Shown one piece after another: positions 43,430-52,321 of a stretch of DNA of 64,000 nt. The DNA comes from Bacteroidaceae bacterium (GTDB taxonomy: Bacteria > Bacteroidota > Bacteroidia > Bacteroidales > Bacteroidaceae). The notes beneath the pieces were generated by a model. That model ran no database searches, was not told where the DNA came from, and worked only from the letters and a program-made list of their open reading frames with translations. Location: positions 1-64,000 of the forward strand of contig JAFZFZ010000020.1 of NCBI GenBank assembly GCA_017557005.1. Direction: 5' to 3'. A program made the position numbers and the translations under genes. Numbering within the stretch: the stretch's first letter is position 1; every line of letters begins with the position of its first letter.

Positions 43430-44188
43430 TAAAATTTACAAATCTTCTCCATGCAAAGGTATACAATATCTTCTAAACCACCAACAAATCCACAAAGTTT
43501 AAGAATTCCTAGTATTTTCCTGTTCGCGAAAGCTCCACGATGTAGTTTGGTAAGACTCGCCGCCCAGCGTGACGACTTTGAACACCCCGAATGGCAGTCA
43601 TCGTTAACGTTATTGTCAACGTTATTGTCATCGTTATCGTTGTAACAAAGTTGCTCTCACCCGGCAGGCCAGCACAAGCGAAGCACGTGCGTAGATTCGT
43701 TAGATTCGTGTGATTAGTGTTCAAGAAAAAACACTCATGCACCTTTAATTTATTTTGACCACGAATTTCACGAATTACACGAATTTAACCATCAACAGGA
43801 TTATACACGATTTCACACGATTCATACATCGCTTCCGCTCGTATGTCACCATCCGGATGGCCAGCAAGGGCGAAGCGACTTGCAAATTCTGTGAATTAAA
43901 AACCAGCGTTGAAGGAGTTAAGAATAATTCTGTGAGTTCTGTGAATTCTGTGTGAGATAATTTTGTTTAGTGTTTAGAGTTGAAAGTTTAGTGACCATCC
44001 GGAGGCAGGAAGAGACTCCTTGGGGAAGATAAACCTTCCGTCGTCGCAACCGATGCTTTCATTGCTTTTCCCATACGGCCAGCGACCTAAAGGTTCCGCA
44101 TTGGCGTCGCAACCGATGCTTTCATACCGCATCGGCGTTATCGTCTTCGTACACGCAAGCGTGTCCTTTAACCTCTAACCTTTAACCA
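43430..44188. repeat. Mosaic repeat region, about 0.75 kb, no gene
   Basis: From about 43590 the sequence is built from recurring words: CGTTATTGTCAACG/CGTTATCG runs (43600-43645), CATCCGGATGGCCAGCAAGGGCGAAGC and ACCCGGCAGGCCAGCACAAGCGAAGC, AGATTCGTTAGATTCGTGTG, CACGAATTTCACGAATTACACGAATTT, TTCTGTGAGTTCTGTGAATTCTGTGTGAGA (43930-43960), GTTTAGTGTTTAGAGTT, and CGTCGCAACCGATGCTTTCAT twice (44042-44130). No credible gene is seen; short frames are low-complexity translations of the words. Confidence 0.85.
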
Positions 44189-44346
44189 GCCGCTCTGCGG
44201 CGATTAACCAGCGACTCCGTCGCGATTAACCGCACCAAAGGTGCTTTAACCGTGCCAAAGGCACATTAACCGAAGCGAAGCTTCTTTAACCGTTGCGCAG
44301 CAACTTTCACCGCACCAAAGGTGCTTTCACCGCACACTCCGTGTGC
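44189..44346. repeat. Micro-hairpin array, eight units, reaching into the WecG-type gene
   Basis: Eight hairpins, all perfectly paired: GCCGC-TCT-GCGGC (44189), GCGAC-TCC-GTCGC (44211), GCACC-AAA-GGTGC (44232), GTGCC-AAA-GGCAC (44252), GAAGC-GAA-GCTTC (44272), GTTGC-GCA-GCAAC (44292), GCACC-AAA-GGTGC (44312) and GCACAC-TCC-GTGTGC (44332). Period is exactly 20 from the third on. On the minus strand each is followed by GGTTAAA, GGTTAAT or GGTGAAA. The last unit codes the C-terminus of the adjacent gene and its linker supplies the TGA stop. Confidence 0.96.
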
Positions 44347-45064
44347 TCTTCTCCTCCCTTATAATCCCCGGCAACGTACAGATAATCTGCTTGCAACGCG
44401 CCCACTGCTTCTTCGGCTCTGCCCAGATGCGGTACACGAATTCCAGGTGCATGCGCCGCATCCATGCCGGAGCACGCTTCTCCTCAAGTCCGCTATAGAA
44501 TTTGAAGGCCGCCCCTACGGCAATCTGCACACCCCGCTTCAGGTACGGATTCAGCTTGCTCATGAATATCTCCTGCTTCGGAGCACCCAACGCCACCCAG
44601 ATGATGTCCGGGTTATCACGGTTCACCATCTCCGCTATCGCCGAGTAGTCAAACTCCTCCACCTTGCAGAAGGGCAGTTCATAGAACGTCATGTTCTCTA
44701 TCGCCGGGTCCATCTCCACCAAGTTCTTCTTCAGCGCTGTGAGCACCTCCGTAGAGGTCCCCATGAAGAACTGTCGGTACCGACGCATCTCGATGATATC
44801 CTTGAATATCATGCTACCGCAATAATGCTCATGCTTCACCCCATAAAGCCGCTTCACAAAGATAGGCACCCAGCTGCTGTCGCAGATGGAGAACATCGCC
44901 CCATCCACCACCTCCCGGTAGCCCAGATCGTTATGCACCTGCTGCAGAATGTTGGCATCCGCCACACATATATACCCAGCCTCCGCCGTCTCCACCTGCT
45001 CCGCAATGCGCTCCTGCACCACGGCCTTATCAAACTCGTAACGTATATTGAAATATTTTTCCAT
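44327..45064 (-). CDS. WecG/TagA/CpsF family glycosyltransferase
   Basis: A 245-residue GT26-type enzyme that adds a sugar such as ManNAc or ManNAcA to a lipid-linked acceptor. Family blocks: YICVADANILQQVHND, the GTSTEV glycine loop (GxxxxV), NPDIIWVALGAPKQEIFMSK and VGAAFKFYSGLEEKRAPAWMRRMHLEFVYRI. Its C-terminal tail (EEKSTRSVR) and stop are within the hairpin array. The WecB and WecC products from cluster I could provide its donor (inference). Confidence 0.93.
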   Translation of the reverse strand: MEKYFNIRYEFDKAVVQERIAEQVETAEAGYICVADANILQQVHNDLGYREVVDGAMFSICDSSWVPIFVKRLYGVKHEHYCGSMIFKDIIEMRRYRQFFMGTSTEVLTALKKNLVEMDPAIENMTFYELPFCKVEEFDYSAIAEMVNRDNPDIIWVALGAPKQEIFMSKLNPYLKRGVQIAVGAAFKFYSGLEEKRAPAWMRRMHLEFVYRIWAEPKKQWARCKQIICTLPGIIREEKSTRSVR

Positions 45065-45380
45065 TATATATATACTTGTTTCAAGATCAACGATCTACAT
45101 GAACAATCTAAAATCATTATCTCACACAGAATTCACAGAAGACACAGACTTCCTTTAAGTGCCTTTTACTCTGAGATTTTAGAATTCACAGACCGACGCG
45201 GTATGAAAGCGTCGGATGCGACGACGGAGCCTTTAGGGTCCCAAAGGAGTACGAAGCCTTTGGCGAGTCCCACGACACTTCGCTTGTGCTCCCTCCGGCC
45301 AGATCTCCCATCCGGACAGATATTTTCCTTAGAAATTCTGTGTAACACCTAAAATAAACTTAGTTTGAGGCCTTAAAAAC
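45065..45380. repeat. Mosaic repeat region left of the GxxExxY gene
   Basis: No gene is present. Contains CTCACACAGAATTCACAG (45121-45138) and AGACACAGACTTC, an imperfect palindrome CGACGC...GCGTCG (about 45194-45214), GCCTTTAGGGTCCCAAAGG, ATCCGGACAG and TTCTGTGTAAC. Its TTCTGTG words are inverted relative to those right of the GxxExxY gene. Confidence 0.82.
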
Positions 45381-45764
45381 TCACCCATTAATCACCCGCT
45401 TCACACCTGCCATCAAGTCGTTAACATTAAAGTTAATTAACAAACCCAGATGACAATTGGTAAGTCTTAGATAGGTCTGCAACTGCTTATAATGAATAGG
45501 TTTGAGTTCTTCTACCGACTTAAGTTCCACAATTAGCTTACCATCAACCAGCAAATCTAATCTCAATCCCTCACCGATATTCATCCCTTTATAATTCAGA
45601 TTCACCTCTACCTGAGACTCTACTGGAATTCCATTTTCATTTAATTCATATACTAGAGCCTTTTCGTAAGCACTCTCTAATAACCCAGGACCCAGCGTCT
45701 TGTATACTTCCAAAGCACAACCAATCACCTTATATGACAAGTCATTCAGCGTCTTCCTATCCAT
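45381..45764 (-). CDS. GxxExxY protein (PD-(D/E)xK-like)
   Basis: A 127-residue protein named for G27-x-x-E30-x-x-Y33 (GLLESAY). A nuclease-like core is visible as D70, E80 and K82 (RLDLLVDGKLIVELKS), and the ending is LINFNVNDLMAGVKRVING. The biochemical role of the family is not established. It stands alone between WecG and a glycosyltransferase, flanked by inverted mosaic repeats, like the four-helix gene at 32415. A passenger or mobile cassette is likely. Confidence 0.9.
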   Translation of the reverse strand: MDRKTLNDLSYKVIGCALEVYKTLGPGLLESAYEKALVYELNENGIPVESQVEVNLNYKGMNIGEGLRLDLLVDGKLIVELKSVEELKPIHYKQLQTYLRLTNCHLGLLINFNVNDLMAGVKRVING

Positions 45765-46035
45765 TGTTATATAAATATTTATTTACCCACCCGGAGGCCC
45801 AGCACAAGCGAAGCGTGTGCGTATTCTGTGAATTAAAAACCAGCGTTATTGGAAAAAGCTAAAATTCTGTGAATTCTGTGAAGTCTGTGTGAGATTAAAG
45901 TATTCATCCCGGAGGCCACACGCGAGCGAAGCAATGCGTGCATTCTGTGTGAGACTTAAAATTCTGTGTGAAACAAAAAAGAATATCAGTGTGAGATCCC
46001 TAATAATCTCCGTGTGAACCCAAGACATCCCGTTA
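45765..46035. repeat. Mosaic repeat region right of the GxxExxY gene
   Basis: ACCCGGAGGCCCAGCACAAG, GCGAAGCGTGTGCG, TTCTGTGAATTCTGTGAAGTCTGTGTGAGA (45865-45894), CATCCCGGAGGCCACACGC, GCGAAGCAATGCGTGCATTCTGTGTGAGA and repeated CTGTGTGA words. No gene. Confidence 0.83.
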
Positions 46036-47406
46036 TCACCCGTTCCCAACGATCCCCTTCAGCAACCCCGTGAACCGCATCTCAAACACCTCCAGCGTCA
46101 TCCTCTCCCGATACAACTCATACCCCCGCTGCCCCATGGCCACCCGCATCTGCGGCTCAGCGATGAGCTTGCGCAGCGCCTCGGCCAGCGCCTGCACATC
46201 CCGTTGCGGACATACGAATCCGTTGACCCCATCCGTCACGATGTCAGGTATCGCCCCCACATCGGTAGATACGATCGGTAAGCGATATTGCATCGCCTCC
46301 ACCAGCGTCAAGGGGAAGCAGTCGTCAGAGGTTGGTTGCACGAATATATCCGCTTCGCGGAAGAAGCGATCCTTCGCAGCCCCATACTGCGGTCCGTGAT
46401 AAGTAACGCAGTCGGTAAGCCCCCGCTCCGCTATCGCACTGCGGAACGCCTCTCCCGATATCAACTTGCTCTCACCCCCCACATAATCGCACTGAAACAC
46501 TATCCCCTCCTCCTTCAGCATGCGGCACGCCTCCAGCAACACATAAATACCCTTACTCTCGATGAGGTTAGAGAGGAACAACAAACGAGGAACCGAAGGT
46601 TCCAACGATGACGATAACGATGACGAAAACTGGGCTTCGCGATGTCTACCCATCCCGGAGGCCAGCAAGGGCGAAGCGACTTGCAAATTCTGTGAATTCT
46701 CATCCAGAGTACTTTGCTTGTCCTGTGAGACTATATTTTTCTGTGTATTCTGTGATTTCTGTGTGAGACCAAAGCCCTCATCCGGATGGCCAGCACAAGC
46801 CTGCGTGTGCGTTAACGCGTCTAAATTCGTGTGTTTATCGTGTTGATTAAATAAACCATCAGTTGATAATTGACTGTTGTCCGTTGTCTGTTGACCGTTG
46901 TCCAACGGTGGAACACCGTTTGCGCACACCACCACCTGCTCCCGCTTCACCACAGCCGATATATCCTCATACAAATGCCACGACAGCAACATCACCGTCG
47001 TGTTACGATACACTAGCGGCATCAGCCAGCGGTAGGGCCAGCGATTCACGTCGCGCGACATTCCCTTGTTATGCTGGTGCAACACCACCTTACGGCCGAA
47101 CAACTTGCATAGTAGCACGAAGGGAGCATCCTTCAGGAACCCCATGCCATGGCATGTGATGGCCAGGTAGCATAGCGAGTAGCGGTGCGTGATGAGCTTC
47201 CATAGCACCTCAAAGTACGCAGCCACAAACCGGAACAGTTTCTTTATACCCCCCTTCCCTATCTCCTCCATCGTGCGCGATGTCGATAGGTTCACGAAGT
47301 CACAGTCGAAGCTCTCCTGTATCAGTGTACTCTCCTTGATATATTTGCTCACCATCGACGAGCCATGCACGGGTGGTGGAAGAGGAGCGATAAAAAGAAT
47401 TTTCAT
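46036..47406 (-). CDS. GT4 glycosyltransferase with a ~104-residue repeat-derived interdomain insert
   Basis: A GT-B retaining glycosyltransferase, 456 residues against a usual 350. The N-domain starts KILFIAPLPPPVHGSSMVS and ends VVCANGVPP (about 158-167). The C-domain resumes at PRLLFLSNLIESKG (about 273) and carries the donor motif FVQPTSDDCFPLTLVEAM (E-x7-E type). Between them residues 168-271 are low-complexity sequence (TNLDALTHTQACAGHPDEG, SQNTQKNIVSQDKQ) coded by mosaic repeats at 46590-46905. Both domains are intact and the frame is open, so activity is plausible. It acts in cluster II; sugar unknown. Confidence 0.88.
   Translation of the reverse strand: MKILFIAPLPPPVHGSSMVSKYIKESTLIQESFDCDFVNLSTSRTMEEIGKGGIKKLFRFVAAYFEVLWKLITHRYSLCYLAITCHGMGFLKDAPFVLLCKLFGRKVVLHQHNKGMSRDVNRWPYRWLMPLVYRNTTVMLLSWHLYEDISAVVKREQVVVCANGVPPLDNGQQTTDNSQLSTDGLFNQHDKHTNLDALTHTQACAGHPDEGFGLTQKSQNTQKNIVSQDKQSTLDENSQNLQVASPLLASGMGRHREAQFSSSLSSSLEPSVPRLLFLSNLIESKGIYVLLEACRMLKEEGIVFQCDYVGGESKLISGEAFRSAIAERGLTDCVTYHGPQYGAAKDRFFREADIFVQPTSDDCFPLTLVEAMQYRLPIVSTDVGAIPDIVTDGVNGFVCPQRDVQALAEALRKLIAEPQMRVAMGQRGYELYRERMTLEVFEMRFTGLLKGIVGNG
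46590..46905. repeat. In-frame mosaic insert in a GT4 gene
   Basis: Contains CCAACGATGACGATAACGATGACG, CATCCCGGAGGCCAGCAAGG, TGCAAATTCTGTGAATTCTC, TCTGTGTATTCTGTGATTTC, CATCCGGATGGCCAGCACAAG, GCGTCTAAATTCGTGTG and GTTGTCCGTTGTCTGTTGACC. Nearly every word recurs in other mosaics of the window. Confidence 0.88.
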
Positions 47407-47432
47407 TTTAGTTTAGAGTGTAGAGTTATCCA

Positions 47433-48422
47433 TTAATCATTCAACCGATAATGCTTTATCAAAGAGTCTAGAGCAGCCAAATCCTTCTTATAGTTATCCT
47501 CAGTTATTCTACAGCTATCCTTATACATGCATTCTATGATTCGTTTATTATATGCATGCGAGTGATGCCTCAAATCCATATATTCATTCAAATTACAGAT
47601 AAACTCCTCTTTCTGAAAATCATACAATTTCACATTGGGGTATTTGAGTAATTTTTCAATCATATATTGCTTAAAATCTAACACCTGTTTCCAATGCCCA
47701 TATTGTTCAAGCATCTTAAACTCAAATATGGAATAAGGTGAAAAATAAATGTACATATCTTTATCTTGCAAAAGAGGCATGACAGTTTCCAGCATTTCAT
47801 CAAAACGTACCTCCATCCGACTAAAATCATATCTACCAAAATATTTTTCGTTATTATCCCGCATATAATACTTCAATAGGAGTTCTTTACCACATGACGA
47901 ATTAAAGTGATACACTTCATCCCGAGAAGTTACAATTTTGCGTTTGGTTAATTTATTAAAAAGATTTGTACATGATGTATAATTCACCCAATATGGATAG
48001 TCATTCCACCATTTATTATCATACAGATAGGGCTCTAAAGAATAGGTAGTTGGCAAAGTAAAACTAAAGAAATCCAATCCCCAGATCATATGCTTCACTT
48101 TCCCTTGCCTTGCTATATGAGGAAACAACAAATTGTAATCTGCATCCACACCACCTTTAACAGTCATGTTTATCGTATTCCAGCCAAATAGTGAGTCCAC
48201 TTGACTTGGATAATGATTCATCGCCATAGAGCTACCCACAATCACCGCATCGTAATCTTGAGTCTTAGCTATACCCGGATTGCTCAATCGCTGATTTGAC
48301 ATGAACACATCGCTCTGCTTATATTGCTGATAAGGATCCACTATCACAACCACCCCAACTATCATCAATAGCGACAATAATATACAGCCCAATGTTATAA
48401 AAAAGTATCTCTTTGAGTTCAT
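47433..48422 (-). CDS. DltD/SGNH-like protein partnered with an MBOAT acyltransferase
   Basis: 329 residues with one N-terminal membrane helix (8-28). The periplasmic part has AVIVGSSMAMNH (GSS, SGNH block I-like) and DLRHHSHAYN near the C-terminus (Asp-x-x-His, block V-like). This is the DltD/AlgX-like arrangement in which a periplasmic protein completes acyl transfer started by an MBOAT enzyme. The MBOAT gene ends 11 bases upstream, supporting the pair. Proposed role: O-acylation of cluster II polysaccharide. Confidence 0.78.
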   Translation of the reverse strand: MNSKRYFFITLGCILLSLLMIVGVVVIVDPYQQYKQSDVFMSNQRLSNPGIAKTQDYDAVIVGSSMAMNHYPSQVDSLFGWNTINMTVKGGVDADYNLLFPHIARQGKVKHMIWGLDFFSFTLPTTYSLEPYLYDNKWWNDYPYWVNYTSCTNLFNKLTKRKIVTSRDEVYHFNSSCGKELLLKYYMRDNNEKYFGRYDFSRMEVRFDEMLETVMPLLQDKDMYIYFSPYSIFEFKMLEQYGHWKQVLDFKQYMIEKLLKYPNVKLYDFQKEEFICNLNEYMDLRHHSHAYNKRIIECMYKDSCRITEDNYKKDLAALDSLIKHYRLND

Positions 48423-48433
48423 CAGATTTCCAA

Positions 48434-49846
48434 TTAAAAATTAAAGTATAGGAAGGTCACCACTCGAGAGATAAATAGACATCCAATTACGAATGTAACG
48501 ATTGTTGCTGCAGACTTCCAACGATAATGTCCCTTTGTTTCCATCCACTGATATGCAGTTTTACCAAACACTCCAAGTACAAAAGAAAGAAATAGAATCA
48601 CCCTGTTCATACTATAAGGCACTATAGTAGATAAGTTGTCTGTATAGCTTCGTGTCAGAGTTAAATCCCAATTATTAAACATTGCCGCCACTATCTGCAT
48701 CGCATCACTCAAGCTATCTGCTCTGAAGAAGACCCAAAAGATATTTACAAAAAAGAAGGTCAAAGGTATAGCTATCCAGTTGGGTAGCGTCACACCATAT
48801 TTCTTCCACAGGCGATTCACTATCATGGCGATGCCATGCAGTATACCCCACACAATGAATGTCCACCCTGCCCCATGCCATATACCACTCACAAGGAACA
48901 CGATGAAGATATTCACCAAGGTACGCACCTCACCTCTACGGCTACCACCTAACGGTATATAGAGATACTGTGTCAGGAAGCGGTTCAGCGTCATGTGCCA
49001 CCTACGCCAAAAATCTTGAAAGTCGCACGCCCAGTATGGAGCATTGAAGTTCAGCGGCAGCTTGATGTTAAACATCAAGCCTATACCGATAGCCATATCA
49101 CAATAACCGCTAAAGTCAAAGTACAGTTGGAACGAGTACGATAACGATGTCAGCCAAGCCTCCGCCATCGTATAGGTGGTCATCAGATCAAATCCCGTAT
49201 TGGCGAATACAGCAATAGAATCAGCTATCAACACCTTCTTACCCAAGCCAAGAGCAAAGATGAACAAGCCATTGAACATATTCTCGTAGTTCACCCTACG
49301 ATTGGCTCTATCCTCAAACTGCGGCAGCATCTCCTCAGGCAGCACAATTGGCCCTGCTATCAGTTGCGGGAAGAAGGTAACGAAGTTACAGTAATCCAAG
49401 AAACCTGGCAGTTCCGTCTTCCTTCGATAACTATCCACCACGAAGGCCACCTGCTGGAAGGTAAAAAAACTGATACCAAGCGGCAACAAAATATTGCGTA
49501 GTGTAAAATCAGTCTTGAATAGTGCATTCACATTCTCAATAAAGAAATCAAAGTACTTGAAGTACCCTATCATTCCGATGTTAAACGCCACACCTACAAC
49601 CAACCACAACTTCCGCAGCCATGGTTTATCGTCCACCTTCATTCGCCAAGCCACCAAGTAGTTGACCAAGATAGAAGAAATGATGATGGGAAGATAGCTC
49701 CAGTTAAAGAAAGCATAAAAATAGAGCGACGCCACCACCAAGGCTATCTTTGCCGTTGTGTAGTGACGCATCCTATTCAAACCGAAATACACTAAAAATG
49801 TAATCGGGAGAAATGCAAATATAAAAACGAATGAATTGAATAGCAT
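48434..49846 (-). CDS. MBOAT family O-acyltransferase (first copy)
   Basis: A 470-residue, multi-helix enzyme of the AlgI/DltB type: start FNSFVFIFAFLPITFLVYF, FPQLIAGPIVLPEEM, the conserved ACDFQDFWRRWHMTLNRFL and the catalytic-His motif VSGIWHGAGWTFIVWG. It carries acyl groups across the inner membrane for transfer to polysaccharide by its DltD-like partner downstream. A second MBOAT gene (55490-56911) belongs to the same cluster. Confidence 0.94.
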   Translation of the reverse strand: MLFNSFVFIFAFLPITFLVYFGLNRMRHYTTAKIALVVASLYFYAFFNWSYLPIIISSILVNYLVAWRMKVDDKPWLRKLWLVVGVAFNIGMIGYFKYFDFFIENVNALFKTDFTLRNILLPLGISFFTFQQVAFVVDSYRRKTELPGFLDYCNFVTFFPQLIAGPIVLPEEMLPQFEDRANRRVNYENMFNGLFIFALGLGKKVLIADSIAVFANTGFDLMTTYTMAEAWLTSLSYSFQLYFDFSGYCDMAIGIGLMFNIKLPLNFNAPYWACDFQDFWRRWHMTLNRFLTQYLYIPLGGSRRGEVRTLVNIFIVFLVSGIWHGAGWTFIVWGILHGIAMIVNRLWKKYGVTLPNWIAIPLTFFFVNIFWVFFRADSLSDAMQIVAAMFNNWDLTLTRSYTDNLSTIVPYSMNRVILFLSFVLGVFGKTAYQWMETKGHYRWKSAATIVTFVIGCLFISRVVTFLYFNF

Positions 49847-49883
49847 CTAATCAATAATCTTAACCGATAAAAAGGACCTAATG

Positions 49884-51311
49884 CTAATCTCTCCTAAATA
49901 TATCACGACTATAAACCTTATCATGTACGTCATCAAGAACACTATCGTAGCGATTGGCTATAATAGCACGTGAGAGGCGCTTGAACTCGGCAAGGTCGTT
50001 GACCACGCTGCTACCAAAGAAGAGGGTGCTATCGGGTAACGAGGGCTCGTAGATGATGACCTCGGCGCCCTTGGCCTTGATACGCTTCATGACGCCCTGG
50101 ATGGAGCTGTGACGGAAGTTGTCCGAATTGGATTTCATGGTGAGGCGATACACTCCTACAACCGGTGGGGTGTTGAACGTTGAACGTTGAACGTTGAACG
50201 AAGATGTGTATTGATTATTCTCTGTATAGCTGTACCAGCCAGCGAGGCGGAGTACCTGGTCGGCAATGAAATCCTTGCGGGTGCGGTTACTCTCCACGAT
50301 AGCAGTCATCATATTCTGTGGTACATCCTCATAGTTCGCCAATAGTTGCTTGGTATCTTTAGGCAAACAATACCCACCATATCCAAACGACGGGTTATTA
50401 TAATGATCTCCTATTCGTGGGTCGAGACCTATACCACGAATGATTGCTGCAGAATCCAAACCCTTGACCTCCGCGTAGGTGTCAAGTTCATTAAAGTAGC
50501 TTACACGTAAGGCCAAATAGGTATTGGCAAATAATTTGACAGCCTCAGCCTCCTTGAGTCCCATGAACAACAAAGGAATGCCTTTGTTGTTGGCCGTTGG
50601 CTGTTGGCTGTTGACTGTTAACTGTTCGCTATTGGTTGTAGACTGTAGACTGTTGACATTAGACACGGCATTGCCGACTGCTCCTTCCACAAGGAGGCGG
50701 GCAAAGGCATGGGCAGCATCCTCTAGATGATTGCCCGCTATCTGCTTGATAGCCTTGTTTTCCTCATCAAATTGTTCTATCATCTTGGGATATCCCACGA
50801 TGATACGTGATGGATAGAGATTATCATATAGAGCTTTACTTTCACGCAAAAACTCTGGAGAGAATAGCAAGCGGAGTTTACGAGTAGCATCATATCCACG
50901 CTCCTTGAATAATCGAGCATACTTTACGTAAAGGCTACGGCAATACCCTACAGGGATGGTGCTCTTAATGACCATCGTTGCCTCTGAGCCGCAGTTGAGA
51001 ACAGCATCTATCACATTTTCCACTGCAGAGGTATCGAAGAAGTTCTTCTGGCTATCATAATTGGTAGGCGCTGCAATGATAATAAAGTCTGCATCTCTAT
51101 AGGCTGCTTCCGCATCCAGAGTAGCCACGAGATTGAGTTCCTTCTCTGCAAAGAATTTCTCAATATACTCATCCTGTATGGGCGACACACGACGATTTAT
51201 CATATCCACCTTTTCGGGAATGATATCTACTGCCACCACCTCATTATGCTGTGCCAATAGAGTGGCCATACTAAGCCCTACATACCCTGTTCCTGTAACT
51301 GCTATTTTCAT
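49884..51311 (-). CDS. UDP-glucose 6-dehydrogenase-type nucleotide sugar dehydrogenase with two repeat-derived inserts
   Basis: Converts a UDP-hexose to the uronic acid with NAD. It has the Rossmann motif [10 protein letters not shown] (7-16), [14 protein letters not shown], and catalytic Cys315 in [12 protein letters not shown], with C-terminal YEPSLPD and SRDIFRRD. At 475 residues it exceeds the short-type enzyme (about 390-400). Two inserts explain the excess: residues about 211-244 ([20 protein letters not shown]), ahead of the dimerisation helix, and about 361-382 (between the core and the VVGVYRL strand of the UDP-binding domain). Core motifs are intact, and it supplies UDP-glucuronate or a relative to cluster II. 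Confidence 0.92.
   Translation of the reverse strand: MKIAVTGTGYVGLSMATLLAQHNEVVAVDIIPEKVDMINRRVSPIQDEYIEKFFAEKELNLVATLDAEAAYRDADFIIIAAPTNYDSQKNFFDTSAVENVIDAVLNCGSEATMVIKSTIPVGYCRSLYVKYARLFKERGYDATRKLRLLFSPEFLRESKALYDNLYPSRIIVGYPKMIEQFDEENKAIKQIAGNHLEDAAHAFARLLVEGAVGNAVSNVNSLQSTTNSEQLTVNSQQPTANNKGIPLLFMGLKEAEAVKLFANTYLALRVSYFNELDTYAEVKGLDSAAIIRGIGLDPRIGDHYNNPSFGYGGYCLPKDTKQLLANYEDVPQNMMTAIVESNRTRKDFIADQVLRLAGWYSYTENNQYTSSFNVQRSTFNTPPVVGVYRLTMKSNSDNFRHSSIQGVMKRIKAKGAEVIIYEPSLPDSTLFFGSSVVNDLAEFKRLSRAIIANRYDSVLDDVHDKVYSRDIFRRD
50172..50203. repeat. In-frame mosaic insert 2 in the UDP-sugar dehydrogenase gene
   Basis: GTTGAACGTTGAACGTTGAACGTTGAACG run (8-bp period), coding the FNVQRSTFN stretch. 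Confidence 0.87.
50580..50665. repeat. In-frame mosaic insert 1 in the UDP-sugar dehydrogenase gene
   Basis: GTTGTTGGCCGTTGGCTGTTGGCTGTTGACTGTTAACTG and GTTGTAGACTGTAGACTGTTGACA form a 7-bp-period run in the GTTGACT/GTTGGCT class. Confidence 0.88.
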
Positions 51312-51318
51312 AAGTGTA

Positions 51319-52312
51319 TTAACCTTTCAAGAATTTTAGAATATTATACTTTTCTCTTTTTCCTATAATTTCCACCAACACATACTGAAGATAATAAATA
51401 CCTACTGCAGCCATATAGACTACCACAAATCTCGTCGACCATACCATATCCATGCGAGCAGTGATAGATATGAAGGGAATATGCCATAGATAACCAGATA
51501 GAATTGCATCCTATAAAATTCACTATAGTATTCAGTCTCGCTCTTCGCTTAATATTGACAATCGTATAGCCCAACACAGCCATTATCAACCCATATAGCA
51601 AAAAGATGTTTGTAGGAGGATATTTCCAATCATTTACATGAAAAAACACTGAATCATTCCCTAAAAGTGAATACATACCTACTACTCCCATGGCAATAAA
51701 GAGAGCCACTATAATTGCAATGAAGAGCATAACATCCACACACTTGAGGCCCTTCATTCGTATACCCAATAGAAATACGAATCCATATCCTATAGCATAG
51801 TACACCCAATCACGGACAAGTACCACGTCCATGCCCACCTTATAATAAGCAATGAGTAAATACAAAATAAGGGCGATACTATATAGCCATATAAATATGA
51901 TATTGCTTTTAATGATTTGGTTTATCTTAATAAGGCCAGGAGTCACCATTGCTATCAATAGAAGCACTCTAATAATCCACACAAAGCCAATTCCATCCAT
52001 CAAAAGATAGCTCTCATACACTTGTTTGAAGGTTAGTCCAAAATCAAGGCCTACAAACTTCGCTGCATAAATCATCAAGAAATAGACTGTCAAGAATATC
52101 CACACCGGAAATACAAGTCGGGCAAACCGATGTGACAAGTAGCCCCAACTAAAACGTATATCCTTCTGATAGCAAGTCAATCCCGACACGAATACCATCA
52201 AGGGCACATCGAAGCAGCGAAGATTGAGCACAAGCAACGGAGGCGTTACATGAGCCAATATAATAAGGCTCAAACCAACAAACCTCAGTAAGTCAATATT
52301 ATGGTCTCTCAT
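51319..52312 (-). pseudogene. Acyltransferase 3 family gene with a C-terminal frameshift
   Basis: A membrane acyltransferase (start NIDLLRFVGLSLIILAHVTPP, then LNLRCFDVPLMVFVSGL, about ten helices). The frame from ATG 52312 is normal to about residue 272 (FIGCNSIWL), then reads through unrelated sequence (SMAYSLHIYHCSHGYGMVDE) to a stop at 51344. In the next frame the expected family ending resumes at once (GYLWHIPFISIT, VVYMAAVGIYYLQYVLVE) and runs to a stop at 51319-51321. A two-base loss or one-base gain near 51490-51500 explains it, as mutation or sequencing error. If real, the last membrane helix is lost. Confidence 0.85.
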
Positions 52313-52321
52313 ATTAAATCT

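Noticed and set aside
43509-43955. Small reading frames in the mosaic region (rich in T, I and L or N and S repeats)
   Set aside because: They are translations of low-complexity words without ribosome-site or family support.
42744-44346. CRISPR array
   Set aside because: The period is 20 bp, repeats are not identical, each unit is itself a hairpin, there are no spacers of normal size, and no cas gene is nearby.
44321-45352. A 343-residue plus-strand reading frame
   Set aside because: It is antisense to the WecG-type gene and runs into mosaic repeats; no motif or start context supports it.
49884-51311. Ugd, WecB, the two GT4 genes and the nucleotidyltransferase as pseudogenes
   Set aside because: All frames are open through the inserts and catalytic motifs are intact, so they are treated as genes with inserts.
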